Shown: piece by piece, positions 25,557-34,088 of the stretch
Numbering within the stretch: position 1 is the first letter of the stretch
How the letters are laid out: every line of letters begins with the position of its first letter
Assembly: GCA_038319685.1 (NCBI GenBank)
Contig: JBBQDN010000001.1
Coordinates: 124,001 to 188,000, forward strand
DNA: 64,000 nucleotides
Direction of reading: 5' to 3'
Source of the DNA: UBA6022 sp038319685
GTDB taxonomy: Bacteria; Patescibacteriota; Saccharimonadia; Saccharimonadales; Saccharimonadaceae
Notes under the pieces: model-generated
The model's input: the letters and a program-made list of their open reading frames with translations, nothing else
The model's database searches: none
What the model was told of the DNA's origin: nothing
Position numbers and translations under genes: made by a program

Positions 25557-25585
25557 ATATTATCACACTTATGCTAATAAGTCAA
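25557..25585 (-). promoter_or_regulatory. Consensus promoter of the 546-residue gene
   Basis: TTGACT (25580-25585), 17 nt, TAATAT (25557-25562) preceded by TGTGA (TRTGn). The -35 overlaps the left end of the hairpin at 25583-25612. Confidence 0.8.
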
Positions 25586-25612
25586 TAAGGTGTCTTAATG
25601 GACACCTTATTG
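25583..25612. terminator. Hairpin after the lone receiver gene
   Basis: Arms 25583-25594 and 25601-25612 pair perfectly (12 bp, 6-nt loop), about 20 nt downstream of the receiver gene's stop. The minus-strand transcript after it reads ACTTATTAGC, not a solid U-tract, so termination may be partial. Confidence 0.5.
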
Positions 25613-25631
25613 TGGTATATCGAAATATCTT

Positions 25632-26015
25632 TTAAACGGTCAGACCGAGGTGATGCTTAACTCGTTCAACCACATCACCAATCACCACTTGTGATTTCAC
25701 CAGATAGTCATCAACACCGAGTGCTTCTGCACGCTCTTTATCCTTTGACTGACTAAGCGCAGTAAGCATAATGACGCGAATATTGGTCGTTTCTGGGGTG
25801 TTTCGCAAAATATCAAGCACATCAAACCCACTGATTTTTGGCATCATTGCATCTAAAAGAATCAAATCTGGTTTAAATTCAACGGCAGCCGAAAGTGCTT
25901 TCTCGCCATTATTGACCTCTTGAATAATAAAGCCTTCGAGCTCGAGTCGGGATTTATATACTGCCGCTAACGCAACATCGTCCTCTACAAGTAAAATCTT
26001 TTTCTTTTCGTCCAT
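25632..26015 (-). CDS. Orphan single-domain response regulator
   Basis: 127 residues, one receiver domain. Acidic pair in ILLVEDDVAL, phosphoacceptor Asp in LILLDAMMPKISG, switch Thr in VIMLTALSQ and conserved Lys in VDDYLVKSQ. No output domain and no adjacent kinase. It may be served by the soluble kinase at 18002-18742 or act in a phosphorelay or motility-type system. It lies 46 nt downstream of ctpA. Confidence 0.9.
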   Translation of the reverse strand: MDEKKKILLVEDDVALAAVYKSRLELEGFIIQEVNNGEKALSAAVEFKPDLILLDAMMPKISGFDVLDILRNTPETTNIRVIMLTALSQSKDKERAEALGVDDYLVKSQVVIGDVVERVKHHLGLTV

Positions 26016-26061
26016 ATATATCCTTATACTACATACTTATCTAAAAAAGCACAAGCGTGGC

Positions 26062-27282
26062 CTATTTGGTGACAGCCGCTTTTGCTGCATCGAGTTGCGG
26101 GTCATGACCGGCATCACTATCCGCCTGGGTCAGTCCGACGCTCGTGTTTGGCATAATACCTTCTTTATGGATATTCTTGCCATTTGGGGTATACCAACGT
26201 CCTACGGTAACTTTAAGCCGTGCACCGTTCACCAGGTCAACAATTTGCTGAACCGTTCCCTTGCCGAAAGTCTTGTCGCCAACAAGCAGTGCAGCGTTAT
26301 TGTCCTGCAAGGCTCCGGCAACAATCTCACTAGCACTGGCGCTCCCACCATTCACAACAACCGCTGTTGGAATTCCTTGGAGAACTGGATTGCGCCCAGA
26401 ACGTAGTTCATCCGTCACCTTGCCATTCGTCCGCTCAGACACAACTAACTTATCGTCGAGCCACAGACCAGCAACGTCCTGCGCCGCTGTGACATATCCA
26501 CCGCCGTTGCCACGAAGGTCCAATACAACACCTTTGACACCTGATTGTTTGAATGTTTGCGCAACGCGCTGCGCCTCGTCGCCAGTTTGCTCGTCAAAAC
26601 GGGTAATCGTCATGATACCGATGTTGTTTTCAATAATCGAACTGACGCTTGGATTATTTACTTTTGCCCGTGTCAGATTAAACTCTTTTGCCTCAGCTCC
26701 ACGCAAAACGCTCAGTTTGACGGTCGTTCCGGCATCACCTCTTATTTTAGTGGCGGTTTTTTCTGATGTCCACCCAGTCGTCGATTCATCATTAACCGAC
26801 ACGATACTATCACCAGCATGAACACCGGCTTTTTCGGCTGGATTGTCAGGCAACACACGAACAACATACGGTCGGCTATCTTTCATGCCAATTTCTGCAC
26901 CGACACCAGCACCAATATCACCGCTCAGACTCTTGTCAAACTCTCCAGCCTCGGTTGCATTCATAAAGATCGTGTACTGGTCCCCCGCCGCCTCGACAAG
27001 TCCACGGTTGGCACCTTCGATCAGTTTTTTATCGTCAAGCGTGCCGTCAAACCGACCTTTTAGCTGTTGGTACGTTACTTGAACTGATTTTAAATCAAGC
27101 GTCCCTGTCTGCACCTTGATGCCAAGCGTTGGGCCGATAAACCCAATGATTTCATCACTCCGCGTGCCACCAATAAAAGCGACCACCGCAGTCAGTGCAA
27201 TCACGATAAAAAGTGTCGATTTTGATATACCCCGGTCGCGTGGCTGTGTCTCTGCAATATCTTTACTGACGTGCACGTGCAT
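26062..27282 (-). CDS. C-terminal processing protease, S41 family
   Basis: Up to 406 residues: short cytoplasmic tail, one membrane helix (about 23-43), then PDZ domain (AEKAGVHAGDSIVSVNDES) and the S41 peptidase domain. The catalytic Ser is in VVNGGSASASEIVAGAL and the general-base Lys in DKTFGKGTVQ. CtpA-type proteases trim or degrade envelope proteins, including cell-wall hydrolases and their adaptors. The ATG at 27282 touches the AAGGGG Shine-Dalgarno; a GTG two codons later at 27276 has ideal spacing and may be the true start. It follows the CHAP hydrolase. Confidence 0.93.
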   Translation of the reverse strand: MHVHVSKDIAETQPRDRGISKSTLFIVIALTAVVAFIGGTRSDEIIGFIGPTLGIKVQTGTLDLKSVQVTYQQLKGRFDGTLDDKKLIEGANRGLVEAAGDQYTIFMNATEAGEFDKSLSGDIGAGVGAEIGMKDSRPYVVRVLPDNPAEKAGVHAGDSIVSVNDESTTGWTSEKTATKIRGDAGTTVKLSVLRGAEAKEFNLTRAKVNNPSVSSIIENNIGIMTITRFDEQTGDEAQRVAQTFKQSGVKGVVLDLRGNGGGYVTAAQDVAGLWLDDKLVVSERTNGKVTDELRSGRNPVLQGIPTAVVVNGGSASASEIVAGALQDNNAALLVGDKTFGKGTVQQIVDLVNGARLKVTVGRWYTPNGKNIHKEGIMPNTSVGLTQADSDAGHDPQLDAAKAAVTK

Positions 27283-27311
27283 CCCCTTACTTTATCTCAA
27301 TAACTCTTATG

Positions 27312-27317
27312 ATTATA
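27312..27317 (-). promoter_or_regulatory. -10 upstream of the S41 protease
   Basis: TATAAT on the minus strand with a weak -35 (TTCGCA, about 17 nt upstream). The leader is about 22-28 nt and includes AAGGGG. Confidence 0.45.
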
Positions 27318-27329
27318 CTACGAAGCGAG

Positions 27330-27355
27330 GGTAATGCGAACTTGTTCGTATTACC
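27330..27355. repeat. 12-bp hairpin upstream of the S41 protease
   Basis: Arms 27330-27341 and 27344-27355 pair with one G-U and a tiny loop. It lies just upstream of the predicted -10 and its weak -35, so it may be an operator or a terminator of the CHAP gene. Confidence 0.45.
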
Positions 27356-27391
27356 GAGTGAGGACGTATAACACCGTCTTCAGGATGTGAT

Positions 27392-27421
27392 TATAGCGCA
27401 CATATATCTAGGTGCGTTATA
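27392..27421. repeat. Hairpin downstream of the CHAP hydrolase gene
   Basis: Ten-bp stem with one G-U pair (27392-27401 with 27412-27421) and a 10-nt loop, 20 nt after the CHAP stop. It is flanked by an A-rich sequence on the 5' side of the minus transcript, so any terminator function there is uncertain. Confidence 0.4.
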
Positions 27422-27440
27422 TATTTTTGACTACACGAGA

Positions 27441-28625
27441 TTATTTCACGTATACGTATTCTTGGAACACGCTAGAGGACAGTTGCATTTTACTATACAT
27501 ACCCCATCCAGCACCGTAGTTGTAGTTATATTGACTAACAATCAGTGTTCCGTCGCCATTCACCGCTTCGACCCAGGCAACATGGCCTTCGGGTCCGGTA
27601 CCAGAATGCATCACTGCAAGCGATCCAGCGCGCGGAGAATAGCCCGTCGCAAAACCAGCTGCACGTGCACTTGCAGGGAAATTCGTTGCGTTACCCCAAT
27701 TCGTCGGATACAGTCCAGTCTCCTTGGCAACACGCCACGCAGCGTAACTTGCACACTGTCGACAGCCGTAGCCATGTCCATCACCCCCGTTACCATCGGC
27801 ACCGTCAAGTGAGTAGTAGCCTGTCATACGACAGTTTGAATTATTCCAAGGATAGTCTGGCGCAGCACCACCAGCAATAAGCGTGCTTCCTCCACTTGAA
27901 GCAATCGCGGCGGCGATCGCTGCCTGTTGCTGTTGGCGAACCTGATCTTGTTTTGAACGTTGGTTCGCTGAGAGCTGCTGGTAAGCCGCTTCTTCACCAC
28001 GAGTCTGATCAACTAATGCTTGCTGTTCGGCTTCTTTGGCTGCGAGTGCATCACGCGAATTTTTTTGATTCGCAAGAACAACAGTCGTATCGGCTTTTTG
28101 TTTTTCGAGATCTTTTTTCAGTGTTTTAATCTTATTGATTGTCGTGCTTAATTGATCACGAATAACCGTACGAAACTCTTGCTTGTCGACATAGTCACCA
28201 ATATTTTTACTACTAGCGAGCATCTCGAGAGGTGAAATAGCATCATCGACATACATATTAGCGATAATCTCACCCAGTCCGTCCTGATTACTTTTGATAT
28301 CTTTTTCGGTTTGAGTGATTTTTGCAATCAATTGATCGTATTGTGTCTGACTAATGTCAACTTGAGCCTGAATCTGAGCTTTTTCGATACCGAGTGATGT
28401 TAACTTTTGCTGTAACGTGTCGGCTTTACCGCGTAATTCTGCAGCTTGAGCTTCGTACTGATCGATTTCATGCTGAATAGCGTTGATCTGATCATCATAT
28501 TTATCAGCGTAGGTTTTTGGAGCAATCGCAATAGGGGTCGCGATGACCATTAAAGCAGCGACGGCAACAAGCGAAACCTTGGCCGGGAACAAGAGTGAAA
28601 CTGGTGTGGCGGACCGGTGTTTCAT
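27441..28625 (-). CDS. PcsB-like coiled-coil CHAP peptidoglycan hydrolase
   Basis: 394 residues from the ATG at 28625. Signal peptide (about 1-38), a long coiled coil (about 40-215, Gln/Lys/Asp-rich), an Ala/Gln linker, then a C-terminal CHAP domain with catalytic Cys in GCRQCASYAAW and His in GHVAWVEAV. This is the layout of PcsB and related secreted amidase/endopeptidases that FtsEX activates through the coiled coil. ftsE and ftsX lie directly upstream. A TTG codon at 28661 would extend the ORF but falls exactly on the -35 box, so I reject it. Confidence 0.92.
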   Translation of the reverse strand: MKHRSATPVSLLFPAKVSLVAVAALMVIATPIAIAPKTYADKYDDQINAIQHEIDQYEAQAAELRGKADTLQQKLTSLGIEKAQIQAQVDISQTQYDQLIAKITQTEKDIKSNQDGLGEIIANMYVDDAISPLEMLASSKNIGDYVDKQEFRTVIRDQLSTTINKIKTLKKDLEKQKADTTVVLANQKNSRDALAAKEAEQQALVDQTRGEEAAYQQLSANQRSKQDQVRQQQQAAIAAAIASSGGSTLIAGGAAPDYPWNNSNCRMTGYYSLDGADGNGGDGHGYGCRQCASYAAWRVAKETGLYPTNWGNATNFPASARAAGFATGYSPRAGSLAVMHSGTGPEGHVAWVEAVNGDGTLIVSQYNYNYGAGWGMYSKMQLSSSVFQEYVYVK

Positions 28626-28632
28626 TGCCTTT

Positions 28633-28661
28633 ATCTTATCATAAGCAGTATTCGATGTCAA
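28633..28661 (-). promoter_or_regulatory. Leaderless promoter of the CHAP hydrolase gene
   Basis: TTGACA (28656-28661), exactly 17 nt, TAAGAT (28633-28638) preceded by TATGA (TRTGn). The -10 ends 7 nt before the ATG, so transcription should start at or next to the start codon. Confidence 0.8.
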
Positions 28662-28676
28662 TGTGTTCTCCCCTGC

Positions 28677-29657
28677 CTAGATCTTTAAATATTTACGAGT
28701 AGCAAACAGCGATGACAGTACACCAATCACACCACCCAGGAGAATCATAGCCAGTAGTACGAGCCCAACATATGACGTCACAAAATTAATCGTCGGCTGG
28801 ACAAGAACGCCGTAACTCAGTAATTTTTCACTTGATGAATAGAGTATCAAGATACCAAGTCCAGTCGCCACGATCGCCGCAATGAACCCATAGACAACTG
28901 CTTCGACGACAAATGGTCCACGAATAAAACTACGGTCAGCACCAATCAGTTTCATCATCTGAATCTCTTCTTTGCGATTGAATATTGCCATGCGGATAGT
29001 GTTAAACACGATAAGCGATGAGATGACGACAAATAGTGCGCTTGCCCCAAGTCCAACTTTTTCTGCAAAACCTACCCAACGCCCAATGTTCTGGATTGCA
29101 TCGCGTCGTTCACCGGCAAATGATGGCGCACGATCAGGATCGATATGCTGTTTTAGGTCTTTATTCGTTTTCACAAATGTATCGAGTTGGCTGGTGTCGT
29201 TAATGTCATTGAGGTTAATACGAAGGGTGCTGGGGAGCTTATTGGTCGCTTCTTTGATCGCGTTTAACACGTCGACGTTATCTTTGTTATTATTCGCGTT
29301 GTCTTCCCTAGCCTGTTCTGCGCTCACGAATGTGACACGGCGAACCGATGATAATTTCTCAAGTTGAGATTTAATGACGTTGGCATCTCCTTTGGATGTT
29401 TCTGCTTTTAGATAGATCGACATATCGACTTTTTCTTTGATTTGATCAACCGTATCAACAAGTGTCTGTCTGGCGGACATCGTCATAAATACGATAAGTA
29501 GTGTGATTGTCATGACAGCGGTTGCTGCAACAGTTAGCCATGCGTTACGACTAAAGTTATTCACCCCATAGCGGCACATGCGTAAAAACGTCAACCACTG
29601 ACGGCGTTTGCGTTTTTGCTGAGCAAATGCGCGGGCATCAAGCTTTCGTTTACTCAT
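28677..29657 (-). CDS. ftsX: FtsX, cell-division ABC permease
   Basis: 326 residues: Arg/Lys-rich cytoplasmic N terminus, first helix (about 38-60), a large extracytoplasmic loop (about 65-200), then three C-terminal helices. The loop includes VTFVSAEQAREDNAN, the region that contacts the hydrolase in other bacteria. With FtsE it transmits ATP hydrolysis to a secreted peptidoglycan hydrolase, here most likely the CHAP protein. The start overlaps the ftsE stop as TAATG. Confidence 0.94.
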   Translation of the reverse strand: MSKRKLDARAFAQQKRKRRQWLTFLRMCRYGVNNFSRNAWLTVAATAVMTITLLIVFMTMSARQTLVDTVDQIKEKVDMSIYLKAETSKGDANVIKSQLEKLSSVRRVTFVSAEQAREDNANNNKDNVDVLNAIKEATNKLPSTLRINLNDINDTSQLDTFVKTNKDLKQHIDPDRAPSFAGERRDAIQNIGRWVGFAEKVGLGASALFVVISSLIVFNTIRMAIFNRKEEIQMMKLIGADRSFIRGPFVVEAVVYGFIAAIVATGLGILILYSSSEKLLSYGVLVQPTINFVTSYVGLVLLAMILLGGVIGVLSSLFATRKYLKI

Positions 29658-30340
29658 TACTGACGATAGCTCCCCTCTGCCTGGTCGCTTGTAATCTTGC
29701 CGTGTTCAAGCGTGACCACGCGACGTTTTAACCGATTGACGATTTCGGCATTATGCGTCGTCAGAAGTACTGTCGTCCCGTATTTATTAATCTTTTCGAG
29801 TAACCGAACGATGTCCCAACTGTGTCGTGGGTCAAGGTTACCTGTTGGCTCGTCGGCAATCAATATCTTTGGCTGGCGCACAACGGCACGTGCAATTGCC
29901 ACGCGTTGACGTTCACCGCCAGATAACTGATGTGGGAAGTTTTTTTCCTTGCCAGTTAATCCAACCAGTTCAATGACTTTTGGAACGGTCGAACGGATCT
30001 CACGGCCTGTCATACCGGCAATTTCAAGTGCAAACGCAACGTTTTCATATACCGTCCGCTGTGGCAATAATTTAAAGTCCTGAAAAACAACACCTATTTT
30101 GCGTCGGAGTAGCGGAATATGTTTATCTTTGAGTGTGTCGTAATCAATACCACCCACAACAATCTTGCCACTGGTTGGTTTTTCTTCGCGGGTGAGTAAT
30201 TTAAGGAGAGTTGATTTGCCCGCACCAGACGTACCGACAAGGATGACAAATTCTTTTGGTTCGACATGCAAGCTAACACGGTTAATGGCCGGTTTCATGT
30301 CTTTGCCATACGTTTTGGTTACCCTATCTAACAGAATCAT
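29657..30340 (-). CDS. ftsE: FtsE, cell-division ABC ATPase
   Basis: 227 residues. Walker A is LVGTSGAGKSTLLKLL, Q loop FQDFKLLPQRTVYENVAF, signature LSGGERQRVAIARA, Walker B ILIADEPTGNLDP and H loop LLTTHNAE. These fit FtsE closely. The gene begins the ftsE-ftsX unit, with an extended -10 10 nt before the ATG. Confidence 0.96.
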   Translation of the reverse strand: MILLDRVTKTYGKDMKPAINRVSLHVEPKEFVILVGTSGAGKSTLLKLLTREEKPTSGKIVVGGIDYDTLKDKHIPLLRRKIGVVFQDFKLLPQRTVYENVAFALEIAGMTGREIRSTVPKVIELVGLTGKEKNFPHQLSGGERQRVAIARAVVRQPKILIADEPTGNLDPRHSWDIVRLLEKINKYGTTVLLTTHNAEIVNRLKRRVVTLEHGKITSDQAEGSYRQ

Positions 30341-30350
30341 AACTCTACTT

Positions 30351-30359
30351 ATTATAGCA
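30351..30359 (-). promoter_or_regulatory. Extended -10 of ftsEX
   Basis: TGC-TATAAT on the minus strand (hexamer 30351-30356), ending 10 nt before the ftsE ATG. Confidence 0.6.
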
Positions 30360-30408
30360 TAAGCATAGGTGCGTCAAGGATTGTCGATGAACAAATCGGC
30401 CACTTTAT

Positions 30409-31485
30409 CTATTCCGTTCGTTCAAGATATGCTTCGATAAAGCCATCGAGCTTACCGTCGAGCACCCCGATGGCGTCACGATCTTCGTGTTTTGTACGGG
30501 TGTCTTTGACCATTGCGTAAGGATGCAGCACGTAGTTTCTAATTTGACTGCCCCAACTGGCTGATTCACCAGCTTGGAGGTCGCTAATGCTATCCGCATG
30601 CTGCTCTAGTTGTAGTTGAGCTAGCTTGGAGCGAAGAATTTTCATAGCTGTCTCACGGTTTTGTAACTGCGAGCGTTCGTTTTGAATCGCAATTACAATC
30701 CCCGTCGGGATATGCGTCACGCGAACTGCAGAATCGGTCGTATTCACACTTTGACCACCATGACCTCCTGCACGGTACACGTCAATACGCAGATCTTTTT
30801 CTTCAATCTGTACTTCGTCCGGCTTATCGATTTGCGGCAACACCTCGACAAGTGCAAAACTTGTCTGACGCAAATTGTCACTATTGAACGGGCTCAGTCT
30901 CACTAGGCGATGGACGCCGTGCTCACTCTGTAATTTACCGTATGCATACGGACCTGTCACTTCGATAACGCTCGATTTTATACCTGCTTCGTCGGCAGCT
31001 GATCGCTCAATAATCGTCGTATGAAGGCCTGATTTCTCTGCCCATCTAAGATACATACGTTCTAGCATCTGTGTCCAATCCTGCGCATCAGTTCCGCCCA
31101 CGCCCGCACTAAGCCGCAATATAGCGTTGTGGTCATCAAACTCACCGTTTAACAGCAGTTCTTTGCGCCGTGTAGTGAACTCTTGTTCAAGTGCACTTAT
31201 TTGCATATCAAATTCTGCCGCCAGCGAATCGTCGCCAATATCGATCAACTCTGAAATGTCAGTCACTTGTGTACGAAGTGTTGTCCACGGTTCAATTATC
31301 GACTGAAGTGCAAATAACTGCTTGCTTTTGTCCTGCGCATAGTTTGGATTATTCCATATTTCCGGTGCAGATAGTTCAGTCTCAATCGACCCGGCAGCCA
31401 CTAACTTATCGGCAATTTTAAGCCGCATATACGCCAATTCAACGTCGCGCTTCAGTTGACTAATTCTTTTTTCCAAGAGTTGCAT
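30409..31485 (-). CDS. prfB: Peptide chain release factor 2
   Basis: 358 residues. Recognises UGA and UAA stops: the tripeptide SPF is in RLVRLSPFNSDN, and the GGQ loop GGHGGQSVNTTDSAVR is intact. The reading frame is open from a single ATG, so the programmed +1 frameshift found in many prfB genes is absent. Its presence shows that UGA is a stop in this organism. An extended -10 lies 8 nt before the ATG and there is no Shine-Dalgarno. Confidence 0.97.
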   Translation of the reverse strand: MQLLEKRISQLKRDVELAYMRLKIADKLVAAGSIETELSAPEIWNNPNYAQDKSKQLFALQSIIEPWTTLRTQVTDISELIDIGDDSLAAEFDMQISALEQEFTTRRKELLLNGEFDDHNAILRLSAGVGGTDAQDWTQMLERMYLRWAEKSGLHTTIIERSAADEAGIKSSVIEVTGPYAYGKLQSEHGVHRLVRLSPFNSDNLRQTSFALVEVLPQIDKPDEVQIEEKDLRIDVYRAGGHGGQSVNTTDSAVRVTHIPTGIVIAIQNERSQLQNRETAMKILRSKLAQLQLEQHADSISDLQAGESASWGSQIRNYVLHPYAMVKDTRTKHEDRDAIGVLDGKLDGFIEAYLERTE

Positions 31486-31493
31486 GTATATCT

Positions 31494-31502
31494 ATTGTAA
31501 CA
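31494..31502 (-). promoter_or_regulatory. Extended -10 of prfB
   Basis: TGT-TACAAT on the minus strand (hexamer 31494-31499), 8 nt before the ATG. Confidence 0.6.
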
Positions 31503-31513
31503 TCGCCAGATGA

Positions 31514-32797
31514 TTAATCACCGATAGCAAGTAACAACTTAGCCCAGGTCTGGTGAGGATATGTTTTGCTGTAGTCAAAATCGGACACAGGAACCTCAAA
31601 GGAAAGCTGCTTATAGTCACTACGTGCCTGCGCCATATGGTAGGCAACCCGGAGTTCTCCGATTTCACCAACGCATTCAAATGGTTTCATCTGCCCATCA
31701 ATTCCAAGGAGGCCCTTAAAAGTATCCTGTAGTAATGGTTTTTCAAATAAATCTTGCCCGTTAAAAATACTCTTCAGCTCCTCAGCTGGTAAAAATGCCG
31801 AGAATAAAAGGAATGAATTGGCACATTTAGGGCACTCGCCGCACCAACGAAGTGTTGTATTGTCATTACCCTGGGAATAATTTGCTAGGTTACATGAACT
31901 AAAAGTGTGGCCAAATTCTGTCCATGCAGTATGTACAAATAGCTCAACGATCTTGAGCTCACTAAACCCCCGTAGTGGTGACCCAATTTGGATATCGGGC
32001 GAGATGTACCTCGTGACATATTCTGCAATTGCCTGTTCGGCCGGCCATGTTTTTGACCATTGATGATTGACCGGTAAATTACCAATCCAGCCATGCGGCT
32101 CTTCACCTTCATGGCCTATCGACAACAGCACCATATTATCACCCGACAGTATCGCCTCAATAATAGCAAATGATGACACGATATATGTCACCGGGACATG
32201 ACCGTTCAGTCCGCCCTTCGACATTCCCTCCTGAAGGTTTTTGGTATCAATTGTACGCATTGCGACTTTTAATGGATTCCCGAGTGCCTCAAGTACCGAA
32301 GGGTGCTGCAAGGAATTGGTAAGATACCAGGGGTCGAACGGCTGTAAATGTGCACGAAGTAATGACGCGACAAGAAGTGAGTCTTTACCCCCACTTTGCA
32401 ACGAAAGAACACCTCTATTGATATATTCCAACGGCGCGAGCACTTCCGAAGTTGTCGAATGAAACTGTGCGAGGTCATTGCGAATCAATTTGTTTTCGTA
32501 TGCAAACTGGCTAAGGCCTTCTTGGTACACGCGGCTAAAGAAATCCGCTTGCCAATCATCAAACCCACCAGTTAATAGTTCAATTTCAGAACTAGGAAAA
32601 AGTTTATAGTACGATGTTCCTGCCAATATAAAACTCAGGAATAGTGCCCTGTCGAGCAGCGCCTCATCATAATCACCTGCTTTTTCAAACTGAACCGTTT
32701 CTTTAAACTCCGTATCACCCGTCTGGAATCGATATCTGAACACGGCCGTCAGCGTTTCTCTCTCAAAATGATAGTCTTCGAAAATAAATTTATTCAT
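31514..32797 (-). CDS. murL: MurL, UDP-MurNAc-L-Ala-L-Glu epimerase
   Basis: 427 residues. Matches the MurL family, which adenylates and epimerises the terminal L-Glu of UDP-MurNAc-L-Ala-L-Glu to D-Glu. The family pattern is clear: PP-loop SLQSGGKDSLLVASLL (SGGKDS at 135-140), LNGHVPVTYIVS (about 197), PVNHQWSKTWPAEQ, a C-rich WCGECPKCANSF (Cys319, 322, 325) and the closing GQMKPFECVGEIGELR. I place the start at an ATG that overlaps the murD stop (ATGAATAA), with AAAGG 5 nt upstream; an upstream in-frame ATG would run 104 nt into murD. The pairing with MurD is the known MurD2-MurL arrangement. Confidence 0.88.
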   Translation of the reverse strand: MNKFIFEDYHFERETLTAVFRYRFQTGDTEFKETVQFEKAGDYDEALLDRALFLSFILAGTSYYKLFPSSEIELLTGGFDDWQADFFSRVYQEGLSQFAYENKLIRNDLAQFHSTTSEVLAPLEYINRGVLSLQSGGKDSLLVASLLRAHLQPFDPWYLTNSLQHPSVLEALGNPLKVAMRTIDTKNLQEGMSKGGLNGHVPVTYIVSSFAIIEAILSGDNMVLLSIGHEGEEPHGWIGNLPVNHQWSKTWPAEQAIAEYVTRYISPDIQIGSPLRGFSELKIVELFVHTAWTEFGHTFSSCNLANYSQGNDNTTLRWCGECPKCANSFLLFSAFLPAEELKSIFNGQDLFEKPLLQDTFKGLLGIDGQMKPFECVGEIGELRVAYHMAQARSDYKQLSFEVPVSDFDYSKTYPHQTWAKLLLAIGD

Positions 32798-34079
32798 GAA
32801 TGCCTTTAACTGTCCATTTGAACTTTTCACCGCGTTCGGCAAAGTTTTTAAACATATCAAAACTTGCACACCCTGGGCTAAGAATGACGACATCGTCTTT
32901 CATTGCATTCTCTCGGGCCTGATCGACAATACTATCCATATCATTCGCATCTGATACGATAAAATTATCAAAGCCATATTCCTGTAGTATCGCCGCAAGT
33001 CTTTGCTTTATTGCACCAATGATAATGACTTTTCTTATATTTGCTGTTTCCTGAATCATATCGGCAAGAGGGTGCAAGTCAATGCCACGGTCAAGCCCGC
33101 CAACAATCAGAACGATCGGTTCACTAAAAGCCGATACGGCCGCTATGGTCGCCGTCGGCGCCGATGAATAGCTATCGTTATAAAACTGTATGCCGTTTTT
33201 TGTCGCGACATATTCTAGGCGATGTTCAAGTCCCTGAAAACTATGAATAGCGCTAGCAATAACTGTTGCGTCTTGTATGTATACCCAACTGGCAGTTACA
33301 GCAGCACACACGTTTTGAAGATTATATTCACCCACTAACGCCACTTCACTGACTGAACAAATATTTTGTTCACCAATGATAATACTCCCTTCGTGTACAT
33401 AAGCGCCCTCGGGTGTTTGGTAGCGCTGTTTGATGAGAGCTGGTGACCCTGCCGCGATGGATGCACTCGATATATTTGTTGGGTGATAAATAATAATATC
33501 TTGGGGCTGTTGGTAGCGTCCTATGTTTGACTTTGCAGCAACATAGTCAGCAAAATCTTTATGAATGTTTAAATGATCCGGTTCAACCATCAATACGACG
33601 GCAATATGTGGCGACTTTTGAATATCCCATAACTGAAAACTACTGAGTTCGAATACGACAATATCATCTGGTGAGATGACAGAAATTACATCAAGTGCTG
33701 GTACGCCAATATTACCAACGAGATGCACCGTCTTGCCTGCGGCACGCAACATATCTGCGATTAAACTGCAGGTTGTCCCCTTACCTTTAGTACCCGTAAC
33801 GCCGATAATCGGTACAGGACACCGGATAAAGAACTCGTTTGTCGCTGACCATACTATGCCGTTTGTCGTGATTTTGTGTGGGGATAATCCAGCGGTCCGA
33901 ACAACCATGTCAAAATCTTGTAATTTCGAAAAGCTTCCTTCGCCGAGTATCGACAATACTCCTTCTGGTAGGTCATCGATCACTGGCTGTTCGTCGACAA
34001 TTGTCAATTCACCTTGATCACGGAAGTATGCGTAGTTTGCTTTACCTTCGACTCCGTATCCAGCGATTGCGATCTTCAT
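32790..34079 (-). CDS. murD2: MurD-type ligase, probably MurD2 (adds L-Glu)
   Basis: 429 residues, Mur ligase family. N-terminal Rossmann part (MKIAIAGYGVEGKANYAYF), central ATPase with P-loop GVTGTKGKGTTCSLIADML, then VFELSSFQLWDIQ and the C-terminal domain with VLIVGGLDRGIDLHPL. General family features fit MurD, which joins Glu to UDP-MurNAc-L-Ala. Because murL overlaps it downstream, the substrate is likely L-Glu (MurD2) rather than D-Glu. No Shine-Dalgarno is visible; it follows the M16 gene by 9 nt. Confidence 0.87.
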   Translation of the reverse strand: MKIAIAGYGVEGKANYAYFRDQGELTIVDEQPVIDDLPEGVLSILGEGSFSKLQDFDMVVRTAGLSPHKITTNGIVWSATNEFFIRCPVPIIGVTGTKGKGTTCSLIADMLRAAGKTVHLVGNIGVPALDVISVISPDDIVVFELSSFQLWDIQKSPHIAVVLMVEPDHLNIHKDFADYVAAKSNIGRYQQPQDIIIYHPTNISSASIAAGSPALIKQRYQTPEGAYVHEGSIIIGEQNICSVSEVALVGEYNLQNVCAAVTASWVYIQDATVIASAIHSFQGLEHRLEYVATKNGIQFYNDSYSSAPTATIAAVSAFSEPIVLIVGGLDRGIDLHPLADMIQETANIRKVIIIGAIKQRLAAILQEYGFDNFIVSDANDMDSIVDQARENAMKDDVVILSPGCASFDMFKNFAERGEKFKWTVKGIHE

Positions 34080-34088
34080 AGTTTTAGT

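Noticed and set aside
28626..28661. Upstream TTG extension of the CHAP hydrolase gene
   Set aside because: The TTG is the -35 box of a good 17-spaced promoter and the extension would precede the signal peptide; the ATG at 28625 fits better.
32798..32893. Longer murL form starting in the murD2 coding region
   Set aside because: It would overlap murD2 by 104 nt without a Shine-Dalgarno; the ATGAATAA overlap with AAAGG upstream is the standard coupled start.
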